Of a stretch of 64,000 nucleotides of DNA, positions 35,007 through 43,596 are shown piece by piece. How positions within the stretch are numbered: position 1 is the first letter of the stretch; every line of letters starts with the position of its first letter. The stretch comes from Comamonadaceae bacterium (lineage in GTDB: Bacteria; Pseudomonadota; Gammaproteobacteria; Burkholderiales; Burkholderiaceae_C): contig CANEVH010000006.1 in the NCBI GenBank assembly GCA_947442105.1, positions 27,887 through 91,886 of the forward strand, written 5' to 3'. Below the pieces are notes generated by a model. It saw only the letters and a program-made list of their open reading frames with translations, searched no databases and was not told the DNA's origin. The translations under genes and the position numbers were made by a program.

Positions 35007-36580
35007 GCGGGGCTTTTCTCAAACGCGGCCATAAGTTCGATGCAGTTGCCTGCGTCATCACACGCCTGCGTCAACGCACCACCGTACAGCGCATTGAACA
35101 CCCAGGTCTTGATGTGCTCGTAGTCCTTAGCACCCAACTCGAAGTCGTTGTCTGGGTGCAGCTCCGCCAGCCGCGTTTGTGCCGCCGCCATAAAGCGCTG
35201 TACCGAAAACGGCGTGCTGCCCAGTTGACCGCGATAGGCCTTCAGCCAATGCGCCATCAGCCCCTTGCGCGCCTCAGCGCTGTCCAGCGCACCCGGTAGG
35301 TGGTCAGTGTCGGGCAAGTTAATGGCAAGGCCTTGTTCGGCGAGGGTTTGCAATGGTTCTATTGCCACGGCTTTCTCTTCCTCTGGTTTCATAATCGGCA
35401 AAGGCACGCGCGATAAATCCAACTCGCCCTTGAAGGCCTGCTGACTCAACGCGCCGTAAAGAGTCTCCAGATCGGTGAGGCTATTCTGGTAGCGGGATTT
35501 GATGCCTTCGATTTTTTCTACGATGACCGCGAATCGAATCTGGATTTCAAAAGGCGGTTTGATCATCGTGATCTTCTCAAAATCACCCTTTGTCAGAATC
35601 TTCTTCATTCCTTTTGTAGCGTGACTCTGTACATAAGCCCGGCACAACTTGAACAGACCATACAAATACAAAGGATTGACATCCTTGCCTGGTTGAATGG
35701 CATTGATCTGCTGATTGAAGGACACCGTCCGGTCTGTTAGTGCTGAACGCCCAATTGATTCGATGCTGCCCGCGATACAGGCCACAAGCAAAGCTCCGTT
35801 CGTTACCGTTCTCGCTTTTTTCGCGCCAACCTCAGAAAGATGCTCGGTGGAGGGCGTAACGACAACAGCATCACCCGTGATGTTGTCAGTTTTGATCCAC
35901 TCGATGAAATCACCATCGTAATTTGCAGGGTCATTTCTGGGTGGCGTATTGCCCGTGAAAATCTTGCCGAAGGCTTTCAGTTCGGGCTTGTCCCAACCCT
36001 TCTCATTCCGAACCGGGTCGCCAAACATCTCCAGAAATACGCTCTTGAGCAGATCGTCGAGTTGTTGCAGGTGTTGTTTGCGCTGGGCGATCAGCTCTTC
36101 CACTTTTCCGAGCAGATGGGCAATGCGGATTTGGTCATTGAGCGTGGGAAGAGGGATTTCGAAGTTTTCGACGGCTGGTTTAGCCAACTCTTTAAATGTC
36201 GCACCGTTCCCTCTGGCTTGAAGGCTACTGACATTAGCCTTTAGAACATAGTACAGATATTCAACATTTACTTCTTTACTTGGGATCAGGCTTTTGAAAC
36301 CTTGGTTTGTACAGACTGGTATTTTGTTGATTGCCAAAAGGCCAATTGGTGCCCTTGAACTTAGCAACAAAGAGCCCACGGGCAGCATCGCCGTAGAACA
36401 CGATCTAAAGCCGGGCTCTGTTATTTTTTCAGCTGATTCCCACAAGAAACGTGAGGGCAGTCGACTAATTTCCTTTGGCGTCACCCACGGAATGGCTCCA
36501 CCCCAATATTCAATAATCTCCCGCTTCGGTGTTGATCCAGAAACGACTTTGCAAATATCGCCAAGTTTTGCAATTTTCAT
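35003..36580 (-). CDS. hsdS: Type I restriction-modification specificity subunit HsdS with C-terminal extension
   Basis: 525 aa from ATG 36580, chosen over an upstream in-frame start at 36619 because GGGGG stands before it. There are two target-recognition domains: TRD1 starts KIAKLGDICKVVSGSTPK and ends near the helix NDQIRIAHLLGKVEELIAQR; TRD2 starts ELKAFGKIFTGNTPPRND and ends at SLTDLETLYGALSQQAFKGEL. After this normal end (about residue 405) follow about 120 more residues (e.g. ARKGLMAHWLKAYRGQLGST), not usual for HsdS, that may dock the ATPase encoded next. Confidence 0.92.
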   Translation of the reverse strand: MKIAKLGDICKVVSGSTPKREIIEYWGGAIPWVTPKEISRLPSRFLWESAEKITEPGFRSCSTAMLPVGSLLLSSRAPIGLLAINKIPVCTNQGFKSLIPSKEVNVEYLYYVLKANVSSLQARGNGATFKELAKPAVENFEIPLPTLNDQIRIAHLLGKVEELIAQRKQHLQQLDDLLKSVFLEMFGDPVRNEKGWDKPELKAFGKIFTGNTPPRNDPANYDGDFIEWIKTDNITGDAVVVTPSTEHLSEVGAKKARTVTNGALLVACIAGSIESIGRSALTDRTVSFNQQINAIQPGKDVNPLYLYGLFKLCRAYVQSHATKGMKKILTKGDFEKITMIKPPFEIQIRFAVIVEKIEGIKSRYQNSLTDLETLYGALSQQAFKGELDLSRVPLPIMKPEEEKAVAIEPLQTLAEQGLAINLPDTDHLPGALDSAEARKGLMAHWLKAYRGQLGSTPFSVQRFMAAAQTRLAELHPDNDFELGAKDYEHIKTWVFNALYGGALTQACDDAGNCIELMAAFEKSPA

Positions 36581-36639
36581 GCGACTACCCCCTTCAACAC
36601 AGCAATCCGCGCACAACACCGCTTTTAACTGCTTTCTTT

Positions 36640-37776
36640 TTATTCATTCTTATCTCCCTCGCGCTCCGCCATCGCGGCTTCAATGAGCGTGTGTTCTCTT
36701 TCCAGCTCCACGCGCAATTGCTCTTCGCTGGGTAGATATTGCAAATATTGGGAGGCGAAAATCTGTTGGCTTTCGTTGAGCACTGAATATTTGGCGACGG
36801 CTTCACCCTTGTCGGCGCACAGAATGAGCCCTATGGTGGGGTTGTCTCCGGGCACTTTGAAACGGTCTTCAAACAGGCGCACATAGCCGTCCATTTGCCC
36901 CACATCGCGGTGCTTGAGTTTGCCGATTTTTAAATCGATCAGCAAAAAACACTTGAGCATGTAGTTGTAAAACACAAGGTCGATGTAAAAGTCTTCATCA
37001 TCAAACCGAATGTGCTTTTGCCGCGCCACGAAAGAAAACCCTTTGCCTAGCTCTAACAAAAAAGCTTGCAGGTTGTCCACAATGGCCTGCTCCAACGTGC
37101 TTTCATGCAGATTGGGGCTATCGGGCAGGCCCAGAAACTCCAACACATAGGGGCTTTTGATCAGGTGTTGGGGGGCTTGCAATTCACCAGGCAGGCGCTC
37201 CCTAGTGGGTTCTGTTAAACCCTGTGCGCCCCGGTTGGCCAGAATGCGCTGGTAGTAGGCCGGCTGTATTTGGCGTTCTAGCTGTGCTTTGCTCCAGCCG
37301 CAGTCTACGGCTTCTTGTTCATAAAATTGGCGGGCGTTTTCGTCTTGCACACGCATTAAGGCGCGGTAGTGAGACCAGGTGAGTTGCGGCGAAAAACCCG
37401 GTGCTAATTCTCTACCCGCCGGGGAGAGTTTTTCGGGCGAGGTCAATTCTCTTCCCGCCGGGGAGAGAATGGCGCAACGATCGGGGAAGGTCTGATAGAA
37501 AAGGCGCAGATTCCATACGGTCTGTACTGAAAACCCTTTTCCATAAGCGTCTGTTAGGCGCGATGAGAGTGCCTTGATAATGCGTTTGCCGTATTCCGCG
37601 CGCTCTTCGCCGCCTTGCAGTGCTTGCACGATTTCGCGGCCAATAAGCCAGTAGGCGATGACCATATTGGAATTGATGGCCCGAATAACGTTGCCGCGTG
37701 CGTGTTCCAGAATGGTGGCGACACGGCTAAACAAAAGTTCATCGGGCGCCGTGCTTTGTGTTTGCATGTCACTCAT
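36640..37776 (-). CDS. DUF1016 (YhcG-like) PD-(D/E)XK nuclease family protein
   Basis: 378 aa. The N-terminal DUF1016_N helical domain (VIAYWLIGREIVQALQGGEE, WNLRLFYQTFPD, LTWSHYRALMRV) is followed by a C-terminal nuclease domain with the PD-(D/E)XK core DEDFYIDLVFYNYMLKCFLL and IDLKIGK. Members often accompany type I restriction systems and some are linked to DNA defence or RNA cleavage. Start ATG 37776 overlaps the hsdM stop (ATGA). A 39-bp in-frame repeat with a palindromic core interrupts the link between the two domains (LSPAGREL occurs twice, near residues 104-122). Confidence 0.88.
   Translation of the reverse strand: MSDMQTQSTAPDELLFSRVATILEHARGNVIRAINSNMVIAYWLIGREIVQALQGGEERAEYGKRIIKALSSRLTDAYGKGFSVQTVWNLRLFYQTFPDRCAILSPAGRELTSPEKLSPAGRELAPGFSPQLTWSHYRALMRVQDENARQFYEQEAVDCGWSKAQLERQIQPAYYQRILANRGAQGLTEPTRERLPGELQAPQHLIKSPYVLEFLGLPDSPNLHESTLEQAIVDNLQAFLLELGKGFSFVARQKHIRFDDEDFYIDLVFYNYMLKCFLLIDLKIGKLKHRDVGQMDGYVRLFEDRFKVPGDNPTIGLILCADKGEAVAKYSVLNESQQIFASQYLQYLPSEEQLRVELEREHTLIEAAMAEREGDKNE
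37406..37467. repeat. Two palindromic units inside the DUF1016 gene
   Basis: A 23-bp unit occurs at 37406-37428 and 37445-37467 with a 39-bp period (13 codons), differing at one position. Each has the near-perfect inverted repeat CTCT-n-CCCG-c-CGGG-g-AGAG. The repeat keeps the frame and encodes LSPAGREL twice. The style is that of a REP-like element inserted into coding sequence. Confidence 0.8.
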
Positions 37777-39488
37777 GCGAGCATCCCTTTGAGCTCCAGC
37801 AACTCGCGCACGATGCCGCTTTGTACCTTGGCGAGTTCTGCGTCGGCCACATCGCCCACTTCGGCCTGAATCAAGCGGTCCAGAATCACACTGGGTGCGT
37901 CGTAGTGCACCTCTTCAAACACGTCGGTTTTATAGCGGGACAGCGAGAGGTCGTAGTTGTTCTTCTCGTCCGCGATCTCGGTGCGCGGCACCATGAAGCA
38001 CTTGGCTGTGCGGTCGCTTTCTTGATCAGGGGTGGCCGGTTTGCGGCTGTGGTATTTGGTGATGATGTCTTGCAGGTCGCCGTTGCCTTCCTGCTTGCTG
38101 CGCTTGTCGTCCAGCGAATAGCCATCGGCGGTCATCTCATAAAACCAGACGTGTTCGGTGGCGGGTTGGGTGAGCTTGTCTTTCGGCCCCCAGACCTTGG
38201 TAAACAGCAGAATGGCGGTGCTGACCCCGGCATAGGGTTTGAATACGCCGCTGGGCAAAGTGATGACGGCCTTGAGGTCGCAACGCTCGATCAGCATTTG
38301 GCGCAGGGCCTTGAAGGCACCACCTGCGCCGAATAGCACGCCTTGCGGCACGATGACGCAGGCGGTGCCGCCTTTTTTGAGCAGGCGGTAAATGTTCTCA
38401 ACAAACAGCAGTTCGGTTTTGGTAGTGCCCAGTTGCAGGTTTTCGTTGATGTCGCCCTTGTCGATGCTGCCGGTAAAGGGCGGATTGGCCAGCACGATGT
38501 CGTATTCGGATTCCTCAACAAAACTCTTGCTAAGCGTGTCTTTGTAGTCAATGTGGGGCTCGTCGATGCCGTGCATCATCAGGTTCATCAAGCCCAGCCG
38601 CACCATGGTGGCGTCGATGTCATAGCCCCTGAGTGAACTGGACAGAATGGCTTGCGCTTTTTCGGTAAGGGCGGCGGCGACCGAGGTGCGCACGAAGCCG
38701 TCTTCATCAGGCGCAAGGTTTTGTGTGCCTGCCTTGATGGCGAGTTGGGTGACGACATACTGGTAGGCACCAAGCAAAAATCCGCCAGAGCCGCAGGCCG
38801 GGTCGGCAATCTTGTGGCCCAGTTGCGGCTGTACCAGATCGGCCATCAACTTGATGATGTGGCGCGGGGTGCGGAACTGGCCGTTTTTGCCAGCGGTGGC
38901 AATCTCGGAGAGCAGCATTTCATACACATCGCCCTGGATGTCCTGAAAGGCTTGGCCATTCACGCGCGAGTCGCGCTCCATCACCTCGAAGATTTCGTCG
39001 ATGGTCTTCACCGCCTCCACCAGCAGGGCTGGTTTGGGGATGATGAACACCGCATTTTTCATGTGGTGGGTGAAGTTGGATTCGGCGCCGTTCAGGTCTT
39101 TAAGGAACGGGAACACCTTGCCTTGCGCGTGCTGCAGCATGTCTTCAGCCTGCATGTGCTTGAACTCGCTCCAGCGCAAGGTGCGCTTGTCGATTTCGTA
39201 CATCTTGCCATCGGCAATTTTTTTATCTGTTTCACCTTGGGTATCGCCGTCGCGCAATTTGGCGCGATATTCCGGCGGTATCCATCTTCCTTCGAATTTG
39301 GAGGTGTATTTTTCACCTGTGAATTCGGCATCGGCCTGTTTTTTCTGATCTAGCTCGTCGAGCCGCTTCATGAATAGCAAGTAGGTGATCTGCTCGATGG
39401 CGGTGAGCGGGTTGCTGATGCCACCGCTCCAGAATTTGTTCCAGAGTTGGTCGATCTTGCTTTTGAGTTCGAGGTTGTTTTGCAGCAT
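37773..39488 (-). CDS. hsdM: Type I restriction-modification DNA methyltransferase HsdM
   Basis: 571 aa N6-adenine methyltransferase. The N-terminal HsdM helical domain (LWNKFWSGGISNPLTAIEQI) is followed by SAM motif I KIADPACGSGGFLLGAYQY (near residue 230) and catalytic motif IV NPPF in YDIVLANPPFTGSI (near residue 330). With HsdS it protects host DNA. Its stop overlaps the DUF1016 start, and it follows hsdR after 31 bp. Confidence 0.95.
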   Translation of the reverse strand: MLQNNLELKSKIDQLWNKFWSGGISNPLTAIEQITYLLFMKRLDELDQKKQADAEFTGEKYTSKFEGRWIPPEYRAKLRDGDTQGETDKKIADGKMYEIDKRTLRWSEFKHMQAEDMLQHAQGKVFPFLKDLNGAESNFTHHMKNAVFIIPKPALLVEAVKTIDEIFEVMERDSRVNGQAFQDIQGDVYEMLLSEIATAGKNGQFRTPRHIIKLMADLVQPQLGHKIADPACGSGGFLLGAYQYVVTQLAIKAGTQNLAPDEDGFVRTSVAAALTEKAQAILSSSLRGYDIDATMVRLGLMNLMMHGIDEPHIDYKDTLSKSFVEESEYDIVLANPPFTGSIDKGDINENLQLGTTKTELLFVENIYRLLKKGGTACVIVPQGVLFGAGGAFKALRQMLIERCDLKAVITLPSGVFKPYAGVSTAILLFTKVWGPKDKLTQPATEHVWFYEMTADGYSLDDKRSKQEGNGDLQDIITKYHSRKPATPDQESDRTAKCFMVPRTEIADEKNNYDLSLSRYKTDVFEEVHYDAPSVILDRLIQAEVGDVADAELAKVQSGIVRELLELKGMLA

Positions 39489-39519
39489 GGGCGGAATTCC
39501 TTGGTTTTATGGTGCGGCG

Positions 39520-42318
39520 TTATGCGGCAAGCCGCTCAGTGAGCTGCAATATTTCGTTGATCTCGGCCGGACTGAATACGCCGCGTATGCCTTGCGGGTG
39601 AATGACCGTAAAAGGCGTATTGATCAGGTCCCGCTTTTCCACCTTTTCGCGCTCAACAATGAAACTTTTCAGCAAACTGAGAAACTCCAGCTGGCGGCTG
39701 TTAAGGGTGGTGTGTGCGCGGATGAATCGATCAAAGGCTGCGCTGACGGTATCGGGGAAGCTTTGCAATACCTCAATGCCGAGAATATGGCGGATGAACT
39801 GGATGAAGTGCGCTTTGCGGTTTTTGTAGACCTGGCGCAATAGGGCTTCGGTGATGTGCGGGTGCTCCTCGTGCAGCAGTTCAGCCAGTTCGTTGGCTTC
39901 ATCGTTGCTCACATCTTCACCGTTTTTTACTTTCTGCAGCACCGGGTTGTGCTCTGTCAGTTCGACGATTAACGCCTCGACCATTTCGCGGTAACGACTA
40001 ACGCTAACGGCCTCGTGCTGCGGGCCGAATTCCACCCACTCCTTCTTATGCAGTTCATCGGCCAGATCCAGATGCGTCTGATCTTGACCAAAGCTTTGCT
40101 CGCGAAACTTCATCAGCGGGCCGAGCTTGGCGACCATGTCGTCGAAGGCGTCTTCGTTGGCTTTGGCCCAATAGTGGCTTGTTTGCGCCGCGCGGATCAG
40201 CGCCTCTTCCAGCTTCACGAAGCTGACCGAGAGCGGCAGTTCGCTGATCTGTTCGATGATGGCTTCCTTGATGGTTTCGGCTTGTTCCTTGTCTTCGTTG
40301 AGCACAGCCAGCGAGTATTCCAGCAGGTCGCGCTCGAAACGCATCGCTTTGAAATCTGCCTCGGAGACGGTACGGAACAGCGGTTTGATCTCGGCACGAA
40401 GGAATTCCAGCTTCTGATGTGTGAGGCTGATCCAAAAGTTTTCTTCATCCAGCTGTGCCAGTGCTGCAGCGGCTTCTTTGATGACCACTGAATTTTTTGG
40501 CAACGTGGCAATCTGCAGGCGAAGTTTGGCGATTTCACGCGCGGCGATATCGGCATGGCCGCTATCGTTGGCCTTTTCGATCTTGTCCAAGCGCAGGCCA
40601 AGCAGCCGCACAGGCAGCGGCAATTGCGGCTTAAGCTCTTTGCCCTTGGGGTTCAGCTTGAAGTACTCGAAGTTGTCCCAGCAATCGAGAACCAGGAATA
40701 CGTCCTTGTCGGTGCACCAGGGTTTGGGTTTGCTGGCTTCCAGCAAGCGTGTGCCGCGCCCGACCATCTGCCAGAATTTTGTATAGGAATACACCGGCTT
40801 GGCGAACACGAGGTTAACGATCTCGGGCACGTCGATACCGGTGTCGAGCATGTCCACACTGATGGCAACGCGCGGCATATCGTTGTTGGTGAATTGATCC
40901 AGCAAACCACCCTTGCCATAAACGCGTGGATCATCCGATACGAGCACCTTGGCCAACTCACCTTTGTGTTGCGGGTAGAGCTTGTCGAAAATTTCTTCCA
41001 TGCGCCGGGCGTGCGCCTTGGTTGCGCAGAAGAAGATGGTCTTACCGGGCAACACACCGTTGGCGTCTTTGATGGACTCTTCCATGAATTCGCGGACGAT
41101 CAGGGTGTTGGTGCCTTTGTTGATGACCTGCTTTTCGAGCTGAGAGCCTTCGAAGTTAATTTCTTCAACTTCTTTGCCTTGCAGAAGCAGTTTTTTCTGG
41201 TCGTCCAATGAAATGGTGCGCTTACTGATGCCCTCCATCTGGAACTTGGTCTGAATCTTCATGACCTGAAAATTGCAGAGGTACGGCGGCACGTTGTTTA
41301 CGGCCTCCTCAAAGGTGTAGGCAAAGGTCGGCAAGCCGTCTTCGCAATGGAAAAGCTGGAAGGTGTTGTGATCGATGATGTCGGTCGGAGTCGCCGTCAA
41401 CCCCAGCGTGATGGTTTTGAAATAGTCGAGCACTTCGCCATAGGTGTTGTAGATGGAGCGATGGCTCTCATCGACCACGATGAAATCAAAAAAATGGGGC
41501 GAAAGGCTATGGGACTTATCGCGAATGATGTTGAGCATCGTCGGGTACGTGGCAACGTAGATGCGACGGTCTTTGGCAAAAAGTTTTTCGCCATCATTGG
41601 GCCAGCGCGGTTCGTTGGGCAGATGCTCCTTGAATGCGGCCAGTGCCTGCTCGCGCAGTGCAATACGGTCTACCAGGAACAGGATTTTTTCGGCATGGCC
41701 AGCGCGCATCAATGCATCCGCCATTGCAATACAGGTGCGGGTTTTGCCGGTGCCGGTGGCCATAACCAGAAGAAAATCGCGCTTCTGTTGTTCGATGCCT
41801 TCCAGTACCGCACGGATAGCCCGAAGCTGGTAGTCACGCCCGGCGATAGAGGTGTTGATGAACTCCTGCGTCAGCGGCTTGCGATTGCGGCGGATATAGG
41901 CGAAGCGCTCCAGATCATCTCTCGTCGGGAAGCCAACGACTTTGCGCGGCGGGTAGTTCCCTAGATCCCAGAAATGTATTTCTAGTCCGTTGGTGTAGAA
42001 GCAGAAAGGCAACTCACCGCCGAGTTGGTTTTGAATGTTGTAGCAATATTGCTTTGCCTGCTCCCGGCCGATGGCGGCATCTCGTGTGGTCTTCTTAGCT
42101 TCGATCACAGCCAAGGGCTTGTGGTCTTTACCCAGCAAAACGTAGTCGCTGAATTGATGGCCCTTATACGGCAGGCGGGGTTCCGCTACGCCTACAGGGA
42201 ATCCAAGCAAGATGTCGAACTCCTCAACCACCTGCAGCGGGTCTTTTACGTTCCAACCGGACTGCGCCAATTGCTGGTCAATAAGCGTTGATCGGGTATT
42301 GGCCTCTGACTGTGTCAT
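39520..42318 (-). CDS. hsdR: Type I restriction endonuclease subunit HsdR
   Basis: 932 aa ATP-dependent translocase-nuclease. The N-terminal PD-(D/E)XK domain contains SDYVLLG...LAVIEAKKTT (the ExK catalytic pair near residue 73). The SF2 motor shows Walker A VMATGTGKTRTCIAMADALM (near 190), DESH box VVDESHRS, GLTATPTD, and motif VI WQMVGRGTRL. The C-terminal helical region for binding the HsdMS core completes an EcoEI/EcoKI-like protein. It is the first gene of the long minus-strand defence operon. The promoter should lie in 42319-42450. Confidence 0.95.
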   Translation of the reverse strand: MTQSEANTRSTLIDQQLAQSGWNVKDPLQVVEEFDILLGFPVGVAEPRLPYKGHQFSDYVLLGKDHKPLAVIEAKKTTRDAAIGREQAKQYCYNIQNQLGGELPFCFYTNGLEIHFWDLGNYPPRKVVGFPTRDDLERFAYIRRNRKPLTQEFINTSIAGRDYQLRAIRAVLEGIEQQKRDFLLVMATGTGKTRTCIAMADALMRAGHAEKILFLVDRIALREQALAAFKEHLPNEPRWPNDGEKLFAKDRRIYVATYPTMLNIIRDKSHSLSPHFFDFIVVDESHRSIYNTYGEVLDYFKTITLGLTATPTDIIDHNTFQLFHCEDGLPTFAYTFEEAVNNVPPYLCNFQVMKIQTKFQMEGISKRTISLDDQKKLLLQGKEVEEINFEGSQLEKQVINKGTNTLIVREFMEESIKDANGVLPGKTIFFCATKAHARRMEEIFDKLYPQHKGELAKVLVSDDPRVYGKGGLLDQFTNNDMPRVAISVDMLDTGIDVPEIVNLVFAKPVYSYTKFWQMVGRGTRLLEASKPKPWCTDKDVFLVLDCWDNFEYFKLNPKGKELKPQLPLPVRLLGLRLDKIEKANDSGHADIAAREIAKLRLQIATLPKNSVVIKEAAAALAQLDEENFWISLTHQKLEFLRAEIKPLFRTVSEADFKAMRFERDLLEYSLAVLNEDKEQAETIKEAIIEQISELPLSVSFVKLEEALIRAAQTSHYWAKANEDAFDDMVAKLGPLMKFREQSFGQDQTHLDLADELHKKEWVEFGPQHEAVSVSRYREMVEALIVELTEHNPVLQKVKNGEDVSNDEANELAELLHEEHPHITEALLRQVYKNRKAHFIQFIRHILGIEVLQSFPDTVSAAFDRFIRAHTTLNSRQLEFLSLLKSFIVEREKVEKRDLINTPFTVIHPQGIRGVFSPAEINEILQLTERLAA

Positions 42319-42451
42319 TTTTTAATCCCTTTAACAGCGCTGCTTTACCTCGAACATGCACTGACCCGGTGGGATTCTCCCACGCTTAGAGGCCTATTCA
42401 TGTGCGCCATTGGGACTGAAAATCAAACCGGAGTTGCCGATGTTGTCGGAT

Positions 42452-42604
42452 CGACAGCAATTTGCGGAACTGCACTAAGCGCTCCGAGTTGATCTTGTAT
42501 CCAACCGCGACGATGCCCGCGAGCTTGGAGCTTGTATTGTTTGGTGCTTCCACCATTCCCGTCTGCGCCAGTTGTTCGAAAGACTCGAATAACTGAACCC
42601 TTCG
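42452..42604 (-). pseudogene. Frameshifted fragment of a RhuM gene, within the gap upstream of hsdR
   Basis: The 351-bp stretch 42319-42669 holds no intact gene. On the minus strand it reads SVIRVFRTTGADGNGGSTKQ, then after a frameshift LAGIVAVGYKINSERLVQFR, then KLL. Both aligned pieces match the RhuM signature of the intact gene at 31022-32092 (SVIRNFRITAADGKSYDTKH and LSAIIAVGYKVHSERAVQF). No start or downstream half is seen. The rest of the gap is likely promoter for hsdR (42319-42450) and the crtC 3' flank (42605-42669). Confidence 0.7.
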
Positions 42605-42669
42605 ACGGGTTTTCTCGCGTTAATCATGCGCTACACCTGCGCCGCACCCCTGCTTTTGGCCTCCTTCCC

Positions 42670-43596
42670 CTACCCCCGCCTGGGCATACGCCAAGGCAGC
42701 ATCAGCCGCACGGGCAGGGACACCAGGCGCGGCACGTCCAGGGATTCGTGCACGGCGGTGACGTCTTCGCCCAGCAGGCGGGTGCGCAGCAGGGAGCGGG
42801 CGTAGAACGGCGTGTCTTCTAGGGTGCTGATGAGCTGCGGTGCGCTGCCCGCCTCGCTGCACATGGCGCGCTGGATGCGCCAGCCCGAGGCGGGCAATTG
42901 GTAGCGCGGGGGTGCTTCAAACGCGGTGGTCTCGCCATTGGGGGAAAAGCGCTGGGCCACCACGCGGCCAGGGCCGTGGAGCGGGCGCACATCGTAGACC
43001 ACGGCGGTGTCGCCGTTGGCCATTTCGGCGCGGGCCCAGTCCCAGTCTTTAAAGCCGCGTTCCACCGGCTCGTCGCCTTCGTTGGAGTCCATATAGGCAT
43101 GGCCGCTCCAGCGGATGTGGGGACGTTCGAACTCCACCTCCACGCGCGAGCACGGCGCAATCGGGCCCCAGCGGTGGCGGCCTTCGTTGTCCAATGCGGT
43201 AACAAAGCTGCACAGGCCCTGCGGGCGCACGGTAACGCGGCCCCGCACACGCATGGGGATGGGCACGTTGATCTCGTCAATGTCGATGGTCAGCGCCTGG
43301 CCGTCCCAGTGCAGGCTGCTCGGGCCTATGCGGTAGTGTGTGGCGCTGCGCTCCACCTGGCTGCGGCCGCGCTCGGTCATGGTCCAACGCCGACCGGCCT
43401 TGCCGTAGAGCGCGACGTTGATGGCGCAAAAGTTGTCCGCGTCCGCCACACCGCCGTTAAACTCCCGCGCCAGCGCGTAATACGGCGAAAACACGCTGCC
43501 CACAAAGGCGATGATGGACAGGCCGTTTTGGCCGTCGTCGCTCAGGGCATCGACATACCACCAGAGATAAGCACCCGGCGCGACCGGCTGGTCGAA
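42670..43596 (-). CDS. crtC: Carotenoid 1,2-hydratase (CrtC), start unresolved
   Basis: Adds water to the psi-end of neurosporene or lycopene in spheroidene synthesis. Recognisable from FDQPVAPGAYLWWYVDALSD at 43596 (308 residues), with FVGSVFSPYYALAREFNGG and RWTMTERGRSQVERSATHYR typical of CrtC. No ATG, GTG or TTG occurs in this frame between the homology boundary and an ATG at 43890, which lies deep inside crtD, so the coordinate given is where homology begins. The open frame overlaps the crtD end by at least 55 bp. Possible explanations are a rare start codon, translational re-initiation or a sequence error. Confidence 0.8.
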   Translation of the reverse strand, partial: FDQPVAPGAYLWWYVDALSDDGQNGLSIIAFVGSVFSPYYALAREFNGGVADADNFCAINVALYGKAGRRWTMTERGRSQVERSATHYRIGPSSLHWDGQALTIDIDEINVPIPMRVRGRVTVRPQGLCSFVTALDNEGRHRWGPIAPCSRVEVEFERPHIRWSGHAYMDSNEGDEPVERGFKDWDWARAEMANGDTAVVYDVRPLHGPGRVVAQRFSPNGETTAFEAPPRYQLPASGWRIQRAMCSEAGSAPQLISTLEDTPFYARSLLRTRLLGEDVTAVHESLDVPRLVSLPVRLMLPWRMPRRG

